36,582 bases of DNA from Desulfobacteraceae bacterium (GTDB taxonomy: Bacteria; Desulfobacterota; Desulfobacteria; Desulfobacterales; Desulfosalsimonadaceae), in NCBI GenBank assembly GCA_003597945.1, contig QZJS01000092.1, forward strand, positions 1 through 36,582, read 5' to 3'. The notes below the pieces were generated by a model. It was given only the letters and a program-made list of their open reading frames with translations. It made no database searches and was not told where the DNA came from. Both the position numbers and the translations under genes were made by a program. Numbering within the stretch: position 1 is the stretch's first letter; each line of letters starts with the position of its first letter. Positions 1 to 9,678 of the stretch are shown here, piece after piece.

Positions 1-100
1 GGCTTGCGCAATATCGAAGAATGCAGCGTACTTAGCGTACGTGAAATTCTGAGAGATTGCGCGTAACGCAGATATTGGACTTTTTACAAGGCCGTCAAGT
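1..100. repeat. Structured intergenic sequence after lptG, REP-like
   Basis: There is no gene here. The stretch can fold: CAATATC (9-15) matches GATATTG (71-77), AGAAT (18-22) matches ATTCT (46-50), and GTAC occurs at 28-31 and 37-40. It ends in GACTTTTTACAAGGCCGTCAA (about 78-98). From memory, similar sequences are scattered between genes in Desulfobacteraceae, so a dispersed REP-like element is my inference. Only one copy is in this window. It lies directly downstream of lptG and could end that transcript, but I see no classical hairpin plus T-run. Confidence 0.35.
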
Positions 101-1180
101 TTAATCCAGATTAAATATCAGCAGCCCGGCAATCCCCATAAACAAAACATTGGCCGCCCAGGCGGCCGCCGGCGGGGGGAGCAGATAGCCGTATCCCAGA
201 GACAGGCAGAAACTGTAACACCCCCAGTACAAAAAAGCCGTTGCGATGCCGTAGGCAAAACCGGCGGCCAGGCCGCCCTCCCGGGTTTTTCCCCGCAGGG
301 CGATGCCGGACCCGATCAGTGCCATGATCAGACAGACCCAGGGAAAAGCGATCTTGGCATGTAAATCCACGCGGTACCGGGTTGCATCATAGCCATCTTG
401 TTCAACTTTCCGGATATAATTCAACAATGCGAGAAAGTTCATCTCCTCGGACTCGGCCACCACCCGCAACAAATCATCGGGTAGAAAATTGAGATCGATT
501 TCCAGGCGTTCATGAATGCTGACAACATGATGGTCATCATTTTCGTCGAATCGCTGCACCATGCCGTCATAAAGAATCCACCCGTTGTCCGCAAACTCCC
601 CGCGCTGTGCGTCGATGCGCTCCTTCATGGCGAAAGCATCATCGAAATATATGACGATAACGCCATGAATGGCCGATTCAGCGGGATTGTAATAAGCGAT
701 ATGGGTAATGGAGCGATCTCCCCTGATCCATATGTTTCTTTCCCGTGAGGCCACCATCCGGCGTTCCCCGGTATCCGGATCGATGATCTCTCTGACCCGG
801 GAATTTGCCACGGGAACCACCGCTTCGGAAAAAACAAACAGAACCAGACTAAGAATCACGCCAATGACAATCACCGGCCTGGTCAGGCTTAACACACTGA
901 TTCCGCCGCTTTTTAACGCGATAATTTCATTATTTTTCGACATCAGGCCGAACACGATCAGGACGCCCAGCAGCAGTGCCGCCGGCAGGATCTGTGAAAT
1001 AATCAATGGGATTTTAGACAGAAAATAGGCAATGATATCCGACGGTGGAAGAGCCAGGGCAATCAATTTGTCTATCCGCCCGAAAAAATCGATGGCCAGG
1101 TAGACAATGGTCACCATTGTCAGGACCACCCCGAAATATTTAAAAAACATGCGCGTTATGTAAGCTTGAACAATGGTCAT
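101..1180 (-). CDS. lptG: LptG, LPS export permease
   Basis: This is one of the two transmembrane subunits of the LptB2FG transporter, which pulls LPS out of the inner membrane and pushes it onto the periplasmic bridge. The 359 residues show the family layout. Three membrane segments lie at about 12-30, 55-80 and 97-120, a periplasmic beta-rich domain at about 125-265, and three more helices near 275-295, 305-325 and 335-357. The conserved stretch NNEIIALKSGGIS follows the second helix, as in LptF/LptG. The N-terminus (YFGVVLTMVTIVYLAIDFF) is LptG-like and the protein lies second after lptF. Its ATG overlaps the lptF stop by 4 nt (ATGA), so the two are translationally coupled. It is the last gene of the envelope run. 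The LptB ATPase is not in the window. Confidence 0.93.
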   Translation of the reverse strand: MTIVQAYITRMFFKYFGVVLTMVTIVYLAIDFFGRIDKLIALALPPSDIIAYFLSKIPLIISQILPAALLLGVLIVFGLMSKNNEIIALKSGGISVLSLTRPVIVIGVILSLVLFVFSEAVVPVANSRVREIIDPDTGERRMVASRERNIWIRGDRSITHIAYYNPAESAIHGVIVIYFDDAFAMKERIDAQRGEFADNGWILYDGMVQRFDENDDHHVVSIHERLEIDLNFLPDDLLRVVAESEEMNFLALLNYIRKVEQDGYDATRYRVDLHAKIAFPWVCLIMALIGSGIALRGKTREGGLAAGFAYGIATAFLYWGCYSFCLSLGYGYLLPPPAAAWAANVLFMGIAGLLIFNLD

Positions 1181-2325
1181 GAAGACTCTTTTTTAAAGCG
1201 TCGCAGAAACGATAATATATCCGGCGGTCGGTCATCGGCGTTTCTAATCAGCAGCCAGACCCCGGCCCCGCCCATGATGAAATTCGGCGCCCACAGACCG
1301 ATCACGGGGGGCACATTCCCGGTCTCACCAAGCACCAGGCCGGCCGACAACATCAAATAATAGACCAGAAACGCCACCAGGCCGATCCCCATGCCGGCCG
1401 ACCGCCGGGTGGTCTGGGTCTGAATCCCCAGCGGAACAGCCAGGACGGCCAGGGAAATACAGGCGAACGGAATGGAAAATTTCCGATGAAATTCAATCAG
1501 CGCGGAATAATATCGCTTATTATGATCCGTGGCCGCCTCGATATACGCCGTTAATTCTGAAAGACTCATTTCCTTTTCATTTCTCACGCCGGCACGGGCA
1601 CTGCCGACGGCATTGTTAAGGTCAAGCTTAAGGTCATAGGTATCAAAACGGATCAGGTGGGCCGATCGGTCCGCCAGCCCCACCTGGTTGATGACGCCGT
1701 CACGCAATCTCAGGTTGAAGGTCTCGTCTTTTTCACCCTGGAACAGAAATCCCGTGGCGGCCGTGACCGCGATCCTGGCCCCTTCGTTGCGGTGGTCGTC
1801 AATAAAGACGTCCATGAGCATACCGGTTGCGGGATCAATTTTGTTGACATAAAACATGACCCCCTCAAAACTGTCATTAAACCGGCGCTCCTTGAGACCC
1901 AGGTTAAAATTCGACCGGACCACTTCAAAGGCCAGCTGCTTATAGGCCATCCGGCCCCAGGGCATGCCGTATACGGCCATAAAACCGGTAAAAAGTGCGC
2001 AGATAAGCCCAAACACCAGTACCGGCAACATGAACCGGTAAGCACTGATGCCGCCCGCCTTCAAAGCAATGATCTCGTTATCGTTGGACATCCGGAGAAA
2101 CGCCAGCAACACCGCCATCATCACCGACATGGGAATGATGTAGACAAAAAAATAGGGCAGGGAAAAAAGCAGCATGAGAAAAAAAACAGAAATCCCCACC
2201 TGGTAATTGACGATCAGATTGGTGATATCTAAAATCTGCCGCATCAGAAAGACGAAAATAAAAAACAGAAGGTTCATGACAAATGGCGGAATCATTTCGG
2301 AAAAAATATATCGATTGAGAATCAA
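1177..2325 (-). CDS. lptF: LptF, LPS export permease
   Basis: This is the partner of LptG in the inner-membrane LPS extractor. It has 382 residues with the same fold: helices in the first 115 residues, the NDNEIIALKAGGIS motif near residue 85, a periplasmic domain to about 260, and three C-terminal helices. The start is a TTG at 2325 with a good Shine-Dalgarno (AAGGAG, 9 nt upstream). No ATG of the right length exists, so the TTG start is preferred. It lies 127 nt downstream of msbA, the largest gap in this part of the run, which leaves room for an internal promoter. The assignment of F versus G rests on the N-terminal sequence (RQILDITNLIVNYQVG) and gene order. Confidence 0.93.
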   Translation of the reverse strand: MILNRYIFSEMIPPFVMNLLFFIFVFLMRQILDITNLIVNYQVGISVFFLMLLFSLPYFFVYIIPMSVMMAVLLAFLRMSNDNEIIALKAGGISAYRFMLPVLVFGLICALFTGFMAVYGMPWGRMAYKQLAFEVVRSNFNLGLKERRFNDSFEGVMFYVNKIDPATGMLMDVFIDDHRNEGARIAVTAATGFLFQGEKDETFNLRLRDGVINQVGLADRSAHLIRFDTYDLKLDLNNAVGSARAGVRNEKEMSLSELTAYIEAATDHNKRYYSALIEFHRKFSIPFACISLAVLAVPLGIQTQTTRRSAGMGIGLVAFLVYYLMLSAGLVLGETGNVPPVIGLWAPNFIMGGAGVWLLIRNADDRPPDILSFLRRFKKESS

Positions 2326-2452
2326 CGCGATTATCTCCTTGGGCCAATTAGTGGTCGTGGGCCGGCAACGGACCGGCGGACTTCAAGATTCCCCCGTCAA
2401 TTTCATATCAACGACCATAGAATCGATAGATGCAGGCACCTTTATGACTTTC

Positions 2453-4219
2453 TTACAGGGGGGCATCGGTCTCCCTGTTTTCCGTAAACTGCATCTGATG
2501 GAGATGATGATATTCGCCTTTTTCCGCCAGCAGGGCCGTATGGGTCCCCTGCTCCACGATCCGCCCGCCGGAAACGACAATGATTCGGTCCGCATAGGAA
2601 ATGGTAGACAGGCGGTGGGCAATCACAAAGGAGGTACGGCCCTTCATCAGATTCTCCAGGGCTTTTTGCACCAGGCGTTCCGATTCCGTATCCAGTGCTG
2701 CCGTGGCCTCGTCTAAAATAAGGATGGGCGCGTTTTTCAGCAGGGCCCTGGCAATGCACATGCGCTGCTTTTCCCCGCCCGACAGACGACTGCCCAATTC
2801 CCCGATACCCGTATCAAATCCTTTGGGAAGACTTTGAATGAAATCATAAATATAAGCCGCCCTTGCTGCGTCCGCGATTTCTTCTTCCGCGGCATCCCGC
2901 CGGCCGTAGGCGATATTGTGCCGGATCGTGTCATTAAAAAGGATGGCCTCCTGGGTCACGATGGCGATCTGTTCCCGCAGCGTGGCAATGGACAGATCCC
3001 GGATATCGATTCCGTCGATCCTGACGGCACCGGTGGTCACGTCATAAAATCGGGGAATCAGGTTGACCATGGATGTCTTTCCACCGCCGCTCGAACCCAC
3101 AATGGCGAGAATCTCACCGGGCGCCACCGCCAGGTTGATGTCTTTGAGCACCATTTCCGAGCCGTCATAGGAAAACCCAACATTTTCAAACGTGATATGA
3201 TGGGGCGTTGTGGCGATATGCACCGGCGACGGCTTATCCTTTATATCGGATTCGGTTTCAAGAATATCAAAAATCCGGTCCACGGCCGCCATTCCCTGCT
3301 GGATGACATTATTGAGCTTGGTCAGCTTCTTGACGGGTGGATATAAAAACATGACGGCCGCGATAAAGGAAAAAAAAGTGCCCGGCGTTGACGTCCCCTT
3401 GAAAACGCCATATCCGCCGTACAATATCACCAGGGCAATGCCTGTACCGCCCAGGATCTCCATCACCGGGGATGTCAGGGCGTTGGCCCGAACCGCCTTG
3501 AGTTCAAACCGGAACACCCGGTAACTTTTATCGACAAAAGACTGTTTTTCATCATTTTCCATGCCAAAGGCTTTGACGACCTTATTCCCGGCAAAGGTTT
3601 CATGCAAAAACGCGTTCAAGTCCGCCATGCTTTCCTGACTCCGGCGGCTGTATCGCCTGACCCGGCGTCCGAATTCAACAATGGGGACAATGGCCAATGG
3701 AAATACCATGATCGCAATGATGGCCAGTTTCCAGTCCCGGTAAAAAATCAGAACGAGCAGCCCGATGATGGTGAAAAAATCACCGATCCCGCCGGTGACG
3801 GCTTTGGAGACCATATTTTTAATAATTCCGACATCATTGGTGATCCTCGACATCAGGCCCCCGGTGCGCTCCTTGTGAAAAAAGGCCAGGGGCAGATCAA
3901 TGATGCGGGCGTACAGGGCGTTGCGCAACTGTTTGATGATGCGTTCCCCGACATAATGCATCAGGTATTCCTGGCCGTACATACCGAGGCCCCGCAGGAA
4001 AAAAATACCGATAACCAGAAGGGGAATGAATTTAAGCATATCTTCCTTTTTGTTGAGGAAGATATCATCTAACACCGGTTTGACCAGATAAGCCGTGGCC
4101 GATGTGGTCAGGGCCACGACGATCATGCAGATCGAGGCCAGAAAGAGAGAAATCCAATTTTCCCTTATATATTTAAATAATTCTCTGTGCCGCTGCCTGA
4201 TGGTGAAACTAAAAGCCAT
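2453..4219 (-). CDS. msbA: MsbA-type lipid A flippase, ABC exporter
   Basis: This is a half-transporter that dimerises and flips core-lipid A across the inner membrane. Residues 1-320 form the six-helix exporter domain. The ATPase follows with Walker A GSSGGGKTS (375-383), Q-loop Gln423, signature LSGGEKQR (479-486), Walker B ending in Asp503-Glu504, and switch His535. Length (588) is normal for MsbA. The position right after lpxB (3-nt gap) in a lipid A operon supports MsbA over a drug exporter. The start ATG at 4219 follows the lpxB stop almost directly, so it is probably translated by coupling. All key ATPase residues are present. Confidence 0.92.
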   Translation of the reverse strand: MAFSFTIRQRHRELFKYIRENWISLFLASICMIVVALTTSATAYLVKPVLDDIFLNKKEDMLKFIPLLVIGIFFLRGLGMYGQEYLMHYVGERIIKQLRNALYARIIDLPLAFFHKERTGGLMSRITNDVGIIKNMVSKAVTGGIGDFFTIIGLLVLIFYRDWKLAIIAIMVFPLAIVPIVEFGRRVRRYSRRSQESMADLNAFLHETFAGNKVVKAFGMENDEKQSFVDKSYRVFRFELKAVRANALTSPVMEILGGTGIALVILYGGYGVFKGTSTPGTFFSFIAAVMFLYPPVKKLTKLNNVIQQGMAAVDRIFDILETESDIKDKPSPVHIATTPHHITFENVGFSYDGSEMVLKDINLAVAPGEILAIVGSSGGGKTSMVNLIPRFYDVTTGAVRIDGIDIRDLSIATLREQIAIVTQEAILFNDTIRHNIAYGRRDAAEEEIADAARAAYIYDFIQSLPKGFDTGIGELGSRLSGGEKQRMCIARALLKNAPILILDEATAALDTESERLVQKALENLMKGRTSFVIAHRLSTISYADRIIVVSGGRIVEQGTHTALLAEKGEYHHLHQMQFTENRETDAPL

Positions 4220-4222
4220 TAT

Positions 4223-5413
4223 CTATTGTCCATGTATCCGTGTTGTCGGCGCCTGCCGGTGATAATTTCGACCCAGCATGTCCATGGCAATGCCGGCGGT
4301 TTTATCGGCCGCGCCGGCACCTCCCAGTGCTTTGCGGACCTGTTGCAGCTTCTTTCTGATCCGGGCTGTTTTTTCCGGATGATCCAGAAGGTCGGCCGCG
4401 GCCATGGCGATCTTCTGGGGATGGGCGTCCTGCTGAACCAGCTCGGGCACCACCCGTTCGCCCGCGATGATATTGACAAGGCCGATATGATCCACCCGGA
4501 TAAGGGCCCGACCCAGCAGGTAACTGACCGGCGATACACGGTATACGATGATCATAGGAATGCCGTAAATGGCCGTCTCCAGGGTCACGGTCCCGGAAGC
4601 AGCAATGATCAGACGGCTTTTTTCAAACACCGCGGAGATATCTCCGGGCACCGGCACGATACGGCACACCCCCTGATAGGGCGCTGCCAGGACTGAGACC
4701 CATTCGGGACGAATAGACGGCGCCACGGAAACCAGGAACGTGGCATCCTTATATTTCTGCTGCAAAATACTGGCGGCCGCCAGCATCTCCGGCAGATTCT
4801 TTCCAACTTCACCCCGACGGGAACCGGGCAGAAGACCGATCACGGGTCCGGGCAAATCATCTGCGTCTGTTGCGGACGCCTGGAATCCGTCATAAGCGTC
4901 CATAAGGGGATGGCCCACAAATGTCACCGGAACACCGTGTTTTCGGTAAAACGCTTCTTCAAAGGGAAGGATTACGACCATGTGATCCACGTTTTTCCGG
5001 ATCTGGTGAATGCGGCCCGATCGCCAGGCCCACAACTGGGGGCTGATATAGTAGAGAACGGGAATGCCCTGCTTTTTGGCGGCGGCAGCCACATGAAGAT
5101 TAAAATCAGGAAAGTCGATGAGAATGACCAGATCCGGCCGAAGGCCTTTTATCACGCGCTTGACCGACGCCATGCCCCGGATCACGCCGGGCAGTTTTGC
5201 AAACACCTCCGTGATGCCCACCACGGAAAGCTCGGCCGCGTCGCATATGATGTGAACGCCGGCATTTTTCATGTTTTTGCCGCCGATGCCGCAGAAAAAC
5301 AATTTCGGATCACGACGCTTCATGGCCGCGATCAGGTGCGCGCCATGGGCGTCGCCGGACGCCTCTCCGGCGATGATCAGCACGCATCGGGAATCTGTTT
5401 TTTTCATGATCAT
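4223..5413 (-). CDS. lpxB: Lipid-A-disaccharide synthase
   Basis: LpxB joins UDP-2,3-diacylglucosamine and 2,3-diacylglucosamine-1-phosphate (lipid X) to make the lipid A disaccharide on the cytoplasmic face of the inner membrane. It is a GT-B (GT19) enzyme. The N-terminal GEASGDAHGAHL (about 16-27), the central LLPGSRRGEV motif and the C-terminal donor site AASGTVTLETA are all present. Length is 396, slightly longer than the E. coli enzyme. The start at 5413 (ATG ATC ATG AAA) leaves only 6 nt after the Gfo/Idh gene; the second ATG at 5407 is an equally possible start. It is followed by msbA, which would export its product once finished. Confidence 0.95.
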   Translation of the reverse strand: MIMKKTDSRCVLIIAGEASGDAHGAHLIAAMKRRDPKLFFCGIGGKNMKNAGVHIICDAAELSVVGITEVFAKLPGVIRGMASVKRVIKGLRPDLVILIDFPDFNLHVAAAAKKQGIPVLYYISPQLWAWRSGRIHQIRKNVDHMVVILPFEEAFYRKHGVPVTFVGHPLMDAYDGFQASATDADDLPGPVIGLLPGSRRGEVGKNLPEMLAAASILQQKYKDATFLVSVAPSIRPEWVSVLAAPYQGVCRIVPVPGDISAVFEKSRLIIAASGTVTLETAIYGIPMIIVYRVSPVSYLLGRALIRVDHIGLVNIIAGERVVPELVQQDAHPQKIAMAAADLLDHPEKTARIRKKLQQVRKALGGAGAADKTAGIAMDMLGRNYHRQAPTTRIHGQ

Positions 5414-5419
5414 CTAGCC

Positions 5420-6373
5420 TCAGGCGAACCGGCGGCTCGACTCCTGGATCTGGCGGGTAATGGCCAGCGCGATATCAAGGGCATCCCGACCCATGCGACC
5501 AGTGACTTCCGGCGCCTGCCGCGTTCTTACCGACTGGATAAAAGAGCGGATCTCATCTTCTAACGCATCGCCGTCGGTAAAACTGCTTTCTTCTATCTGC
5601 ATGCCCGGAATCAGGGCTTCCCGCCCGCCGGTGCCGGGCCAGACATGAACAATGGATCGGTTGGCGAAATCAAGGCTGATATATCCGTCTTTTTGAAACA
5701 ACCGGATTTTGCGCTCATTCTTGTTGGCGATCCGGCTGGCGGTGACTTTGGCCACGGCGCCGTTTTCAAACTCGATATGGGCATTGGCGATATCGATACT
5801 GTCCGATACCACCGGCGCGCCCATGGCATGGGTATAACGAATGCTGGATTTGACAAAATTAATAATGATATCAATATCATGAATCATAAGATCCAACACG
5901 ACACTCACATCCGTCCCCCGTTTCTTATAAAGGCTCAAGCGGTTTGATTCGATAAAAACGGGATGATTGACGATTTTTCTAACAGCCACCACCGCCGGGT
6001 TGAACCGTTCCAGGTGACCGGCCTGAAGAATCAGGTTCCGGCTGTCGGCGATGGCGATAAGTTCATCGGCTTCTTCCACCGTGCGGGTGATGGGTTTTTC
6101 TATCAGCACGTCAATATCGCGTTCAAGAAAAGACTTGCCGATTTCATGATGCAGGGGTGTGGGGGCCGCGACGCTGACCGCATCCACGTTGCCAAACAGA
6201 TCGGCCGCATCGTAGAATGCCGCGGTGCCGACGTTTTTTGCCACGGCATCGGCCTGGTCGCGGTCGGGATCAACGACGCCGACCAGTTCCACGTCACCCA
6301 TGCGGGAATATTTTTCCGCGTGGAATTTCCCCAGGTAGCCGACACCCACTACGCCGACCCGAATTTTTTTCAT
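5420..6373 (-). CDS. Gfo/Idh/MocA oxidoreductase in the lipid A operon
   Basis: This is an NAD(P)-dependent sugar oxidoreductase of the Gfo/Idh/MocA family, 317 residues. The N-terminal Rossmann motif is GVGYLGKFH (10-18), the family EKP motif is at 92-94, and the substrate-domain motif DLMIH lies at 161-165, where Asp161 and His165 are the likely catalytic positions. GHLERFNP (119-126) is also well kept. The start has a clear Shine-Dalgarno (GAGGAG). The placement between lpxI and lpxB strongly implies a role in UDP-sugar or lipid A chemistry. The best known precedent is GnnA, which oxidises C3 of UDP-GlcNAc before amination by GnnB. No GnnB-like aminotransferase is in the window, so the substrate stays open. 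Confidence 0.85.
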   Translation of the reverse strand: MKKIRVGVVGVGYLGKFHAEKYSRMGDVELVGVVDPDRDQADAVAKNVGTAAFYDAADLFGNVDAVSVAAPTPLHHEIGKSFLERDIDVLIEKPITRTVEEADELIAIADSRNLILQAGHLERFNPAVVAVRKIVNHPVFIESNRLSLYKKRGTDVSVVLDLMIHDIDIIINFVKSSIRYTHAMGAPVVSDSIDIANAHIEFENGAVAKVTASRIANKNERKIRLFQKDGYISLDFANRSIVHVWPGTGGREALIPGMQIEESSFTDGDALEDEIRSFIQSVRTRQAPEVTGRMGRDALDIALAITRQIQESSRRFA

Positions 6374-6454
6374 GCTGCGCTCCTCTTTTATCTGCTCTGT
6401 GCTTATGATGCCCAGGACGCCATCAGTCCGCTTTTACGCGTTACACGGCTGTTT

Positions 6455-7309
6455 TCATCGCAATTTTTCCAGGTCCGTCGCATCGTTTATTGCCATGACG
6501 GTGATCTTACACCTATCGGCCAGATCAATCATCTCTTGCCTGTCAAACACCATTGACCGACCGGCTTCGATTACCAGCACCCTGGCGCCGGCTTCATTCA
6601 TGGTCCTGATGGTTTGCACCCCCACCGCGGGTACGTCGAACCTGAAATCCTGAATGGGTTTGCAGACCTTGGCCACCACCGCGCCGTTTTTGCTCAGCCG
6701 CCCGCCCCGCAGGATCGTGCTGTCCGTGCCGTCTATGGCCTCCACCGCCAGTACGGAACCGCCGGACACCACCACGCACTGACCGATGTCAAGATGACCG
6801 ATGGCCATAGCGATATTAAAACCTAAGATCATGTCGGGAATTTCATCTTTTTTAGGTTTCTGTCGGGTCCAGCAGCCGGCCTCGGCCAGCAGTTCCGGCA
6901 GCAGAAAGGTGGATGCGCGGACCAGAATACCCTCTTTCTCAAGCATCCCGGCAAAAGCCCTCAGTACCCGGTCGTCATGGGTGTCATGCCGCATCCCTGC
7001 GATCAGGGCCATGGCCTTGATGTCCGGCCGAATCTGACTGATGGCATTGGTTTTGCTGATCGCACCGGCCATCACTACTTCGGTGATCCGGTTTTTTTTA
7101 AAAAACGTCAGCAACCGTTTGATCTGCCCGATATACAGGGTTTCCATGGCAAAAACATGCCCGGCCAGTTCCGGGGCGGTTTCGCCGTGATAGCCCACGG
7201 CATAAACCAAATACCCTTTTTGTGCCGCCTTTTCAGCAAAGATAATCGGAAAACGGCCGCTTCCGGCGATCAATCCAATCCGACTGCCCATTGTCATCTT
7301 CAAGTCCAT
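6455..7309 (-). CDS. lpxI: LpxI, UDP-2,3-diacylglucosamine pyrophosphatase
   Basis: LpxI cleaves UDP-2,3-diacylglucosamine to lipid X and UMP. It replaces the unrelated LpxH in many alpha- and deltaproteobacteria. The 284 residues carry the N-terminal nucleotide-binding-like start GLIAGSGRFPIIF (12-24) and the C-terminal domain with GTDSTILRGG and CKPIQDFRFDVPAVG, typical of the family once called DUF1009. The neighbours lpxA (35 nt upstream) and, one gene on, lpxB make the assignment firm. The N-terminus is uncertain: ATGs at 7309, 7297 and 7291 are all possible, and the last would start just before the conserved core. Confidence 0.92.
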   Translation of the reverse strand: MDLKMTMGSRIGLIAGSGRFPIIFAEKAAQKGYLVYAVGYHGETAPELAGHVFAMETLYIGQIKRLLTFFKKNRITEVVMAGAISKTNAISQIRPDIKAMALIAGMRHDTHDDRVLRAFAGMLEKEGILVRASTFLLPELLAEAGCWTRQKPKKDEIPDMILGFNIAMAIGHLDIGQCVVVSGGSVLAVEAIDGTDSTILRGGRLSKNGAVVAKVCKPIQDFRFDVPAVGVQTIRTMNEAGARVLVIEAGRSMVFDRQEMIDLADRCKITVMAINDATDLEKLR

Positions 7310-7343
7310 CTTTATACGAATAGGATGTATAGCGTTTACGGCT

Positions 7344-8114
7344 TTAGCGCGTTACCCCGCGCTGGGTGCTGTTCATGAAATCCACCAGTTTCAGCACCTC
7401 CGGGGTATTATCAACCTCGGCCAGAACCCGATCCACGGCTTCCTTTACCGTGAGTCCGATACGGAAAATGATCCGGTAGGCCTTTTTGAGCTGAGAAACT
7501 GTCTCGGGGGAAAAACCGCGGCGCTGCAGGCCGACCTTGTTAATACCATGAAGGCTGGCGCGATCTCCCGCGGCGATCACATAGGGCGGGATATCTTTGA
7601 CCAGGGCGGATTTGCCGCCGATAAACGCATAATCCCCGATGCGAACGAACTGATGGATGGCCACCAGCCCGCCCACCGTCACATAATCACCAATGATCAC
7701 ATGGCCGGCAAGGGTGGCGTTGTTGGCCATGATCACGCCTTTGCCGGTGCGGCAGTCATGGGCCACATGAGCATAGGCCATTAAAAAATTATCCTCGCCC
7801 ACTTCGGTGACGCCGCCGCCGAAAACCGTGCCCCGATTCAACGTGGTAAACTCCCGGATAATGGTATTTTTTCCGATCTTCAGCCAGGTTTCCTCGCCGC
7901 TGTATTTGATGGACTGGGGTGCCGTTCCCACGGACGCATACTGAAAAATCTGACAATTCGCGCCAATCTCGACATACGAATCAATAAAAACATAAGAACC
8001 GACCACGGTTTTTTCCCCGATGATCACATTGCCCCTGATCACAGAATAAGGTCCGACGGTCACATTTTGGCCGATCTGGGCACCGGGATCAATAATTGCA
8101 GTGGGATGAATCAT
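7344..8114 (-). CDS. lpxA: UDP-GlcNAc acyltransferase LpxA
   Basis: LpxA carries out the first step of lipid A synthesis, moving a 3-hydroxyacyl chain from ACP to the 3-position of UDP-GlcNAc (or of the 3-amino sugar in some species). The 256 residues are mostly left-handed beta-helix hexapeptide repeats up to about residue 190, then a C-terminal helical part. The catalytic His119 sits in AHVAHDC (115-121), equivalent to His125 of E. coli. The C-terminal GLQRRGFS and TRG motifs are kept. The start overlaps the fabZ stop by 4 nt (ATGA). Whether it acts on the hydroxyl or amino form of the sugar cannot be read by eye and matters for the Gfo/Idh neighbour. Confidence 0.95.
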   Translation of the reverse strand: MIHPTAIIDPGAQIGQNVTVGPYSVIRGNVIIGEKTVVGSYVFIDSYVEIGANCQIFQYASVGTAPQSIKYSGEETWLKIGKNTIIREFTTLNRGTVFGGGVTEVGEDNFLMAYAHVAHDCRTGKGVIMANNATLAGHVIIGDYVTVGGLVAIHQFVRIGDYAFIGGKSALVKDIPPYVIAAGDRASLHGINKVGLQRRGFSPETVSQLKKAYRIIFRIGLTVKEAVDRVLAEVDNTPEVLKLVDFMNSTQRGVTR

Positions 8115-8554
8115 TTTTGACCTCCGATGAGCACCATCAATTCCGCTTCCGCGACAAGGCGGGCGCCCACAAAAGCTTCTCCGGTTATTTTTATCATGCT
8201 TGACCTCTGTTTTTTAATCCTGACCTCATATATCAACTGATCACCGGGCACCACCGGTACCCGGAACCGTGCCTTGTCAATGCCGGTGAAACAGAGCCGG
8301 TCGTGCATTTCGACGGGATGGGTTTCACCCAGAAGCAGAGCGACCGCCTGGACCATGCCTTCTAATATCAGAACCCCCGGCATGATGGGCTTGCCCGGAA
8401 AATGGCCCTGAAAAAACGGCTCATTGATGGAGACGTTTTTTAAGGCAACCAGCTTTTCCCCCGGCAAAACTTTCATAACCCGATCCACAAGAACAAAAGG
8501 ATACCGGTGCGGCAGCAGTTCTAAAATCCGCTCGATTCCATAGTCTTCCATCAT
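8111..8554 (-). CDS. fabZ: 3-hydroxyacyl-ACP dehydratase FabZ
   Basis: FabZ dehydrates 3-hydroxyacyl-ACP in fatty acid elongation and competes with LpxA/LpxD for the same substrate, which explains its usual place among lpx genes. It is a hot-dog fold protein. The catalytic His51 is in [11 protein letters not shown] (50-60) and the catalytic Glu65 follows in ILEGMVQA. I chose the ATG at 8554 (147 residues), which has AGGTG 7-8 nt upstream and gives the family's normal length. A GTG at 8599 would add 15 residues but has no good ribosome site. It overlaps lpxA by 4 nt. Confidence 0.94.
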   Translation of the reverse strand: MMEDYGIERILELLPHRYPFVLVDRVMKVLPGEKLVALKNVSINEPFFQGHFPGKPIMPGVLILEGMVQAVALLLGETHPVEMHDRLCFTGIDKARFRVPVVPGDQLIYEVRIKKQRSSMIKITGEAFVGARLVAEAELMVLIGGQK

Positions 8555-8613
8555 TGACCACACCTTTACTTTTTTAAGCGACCCATTATGTTTTTTCACA
8601 CCGTCATCAATAA

Positions 8614-9642
8614 CTATTTCCCGGACCCCATCTTCTCCAGTCGTTTTTCAAGATCAGCGATACGTTTTTTAAGCTCCGGCAAACGAGGAATGATCTGCTG
8701 CGCCCGGAGCCATAAAGGATGCGCCATTTCCGGAGTTCCCGAGACCACAACCCCGTCGGCAAGAGATCGGGTCACCCCGGTCTGAGGACCCACGATGGCG
8801 CGGTCGCCAATGACGATATGACCGACGATGCCGGCCTGGCCGGCCAGGATGACGTTCCTGCCGATGGTGGTGCTGCCCGCGATGCCGACCTGGGCCACGA
8901 TCAGAGAATTTTCGCCGACAACCACGTTATGTGCGATATGAACGTGATTATCCGTTTTCACACCGCTCTTGATCCAGGTTTTTCCAAACGTGGCCCGATC
9001 GATGGTGTTGCAGGCCCCGATCTCGACATCATCATCAATCACAACAATCCCCACCTGTGGTATTTTAACGTGCTTGTCCCCGTCGGCGACAAACCCGAAC
9101 CCGTGGCTGCCGATCACCGTGCCGGCATGAATGATCACCCGGCTGCCGATCCGGCAATCCCCGTATATGGTGACATTGGGAAAAATCTCGCTGTCATCGC
9201 CGATGTTTACCCCGTCACCGATGACCACGCCAGGATGAACTGCGCTCCCATCGCCGATGACCACGTTGTCCCCGATAACCGCATGCGGCCCGATAAACAC
9301 ATCCTTACCGATGCGGACATGACGGCCGATAACCGCCCCGGGTGCGATTTTGGGAGGCGGTTTGTGCGCAGGGAAAAACAGCGGCATGATCCGGGCGAAG
9401 GCAAGCCTGGGTTTGTCCGCGCGGATGAGGTTGATGCCGGCCAGGGCCTTAAAATCGCGGGGAACAATGACGGCGCCGGCGGTGGTTTTATCCACCCGCT
9501 TGAGTATTTTCGGTGAATCGGCAAAAGTGATGTCGTCTCCGGTGGCAGCGTCAAAGGGGGACGCACTCCGGATCATTTTATGGGGATCGCCGATGATATC
9601 GCCGTCGATATGGGCCAGCAGGCCGGCCAGTGTGATTTCCAT
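8614..9642 (-). CDS. lpxD: UDP-3-O-acylglucosamine N-acyltransferase LpxD
   Basis: LpxD adds the second 3-hydroxyacyl chain, to the 2-amino group, after the LpxC deacetylation step (lpxC is not in this window). The 342 residues have the N-terminal uridine-binding domain (1-100), a long hexapeptide beta-helix (100-310) and a C-terminal coiled helix ([16 protein letters not shown]) that helps trimerise the enzyme. The catalytic His238 lies in [13 protein letters not shown] (about 177-184) is also family-typical. It lies between skp and fabZ, the common order in many Gram-negatives. Confidence 0.95.
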   Translation of the reverse strand: MEITLAGLLAHIDGDIIGDPHKMIRSASPFDAATGDDITFADSPKILKRVDKTTAGAVIVPRDFKALAGINLIRADKPRLAFARIMPLFFPAHKPPPKIAPGAVIGRHVRIGKDVFIGPHAVIGDNVVIGDGSAVHPGVVIGDGVNIGDDSEIFPNVTIYGDCRIGSRVIIHAGTVIGSHGFGFVADGDKHVKIPQVGIVVIDDDVEIGACNTIDRATFGKTWIKSGVKTDNHVHIAHNVVVGENSLIVAQVGIAGSTTIGRNVILAGQAGIVGHIVIGDRAIVGPQTGVTRSLADGVVVSGTPEMAHPLWLRAQQIIPRLPELKKRIADLEKRLEKMGSGK

Positions 9643-9678
9643 TTAAACCTGCTTCCATCGCTTAAAACGGGATTAAAT

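Noticed and set aside
1657..2232. Long plus-strand open frame inside lptF, and similar long frames opposite lysS, lpxD and pilC
   Set aside because: They lie wholly opposite well-supported genes and read as His/Asp/Gln-rich sequence typical of antisense frames in GC-rich DNA.
2388..2450. Short minus-strand frame between msbA and lptF
   Set aside because: It is open only because it continues a shadow frame of msbA. There is no convincing start site.
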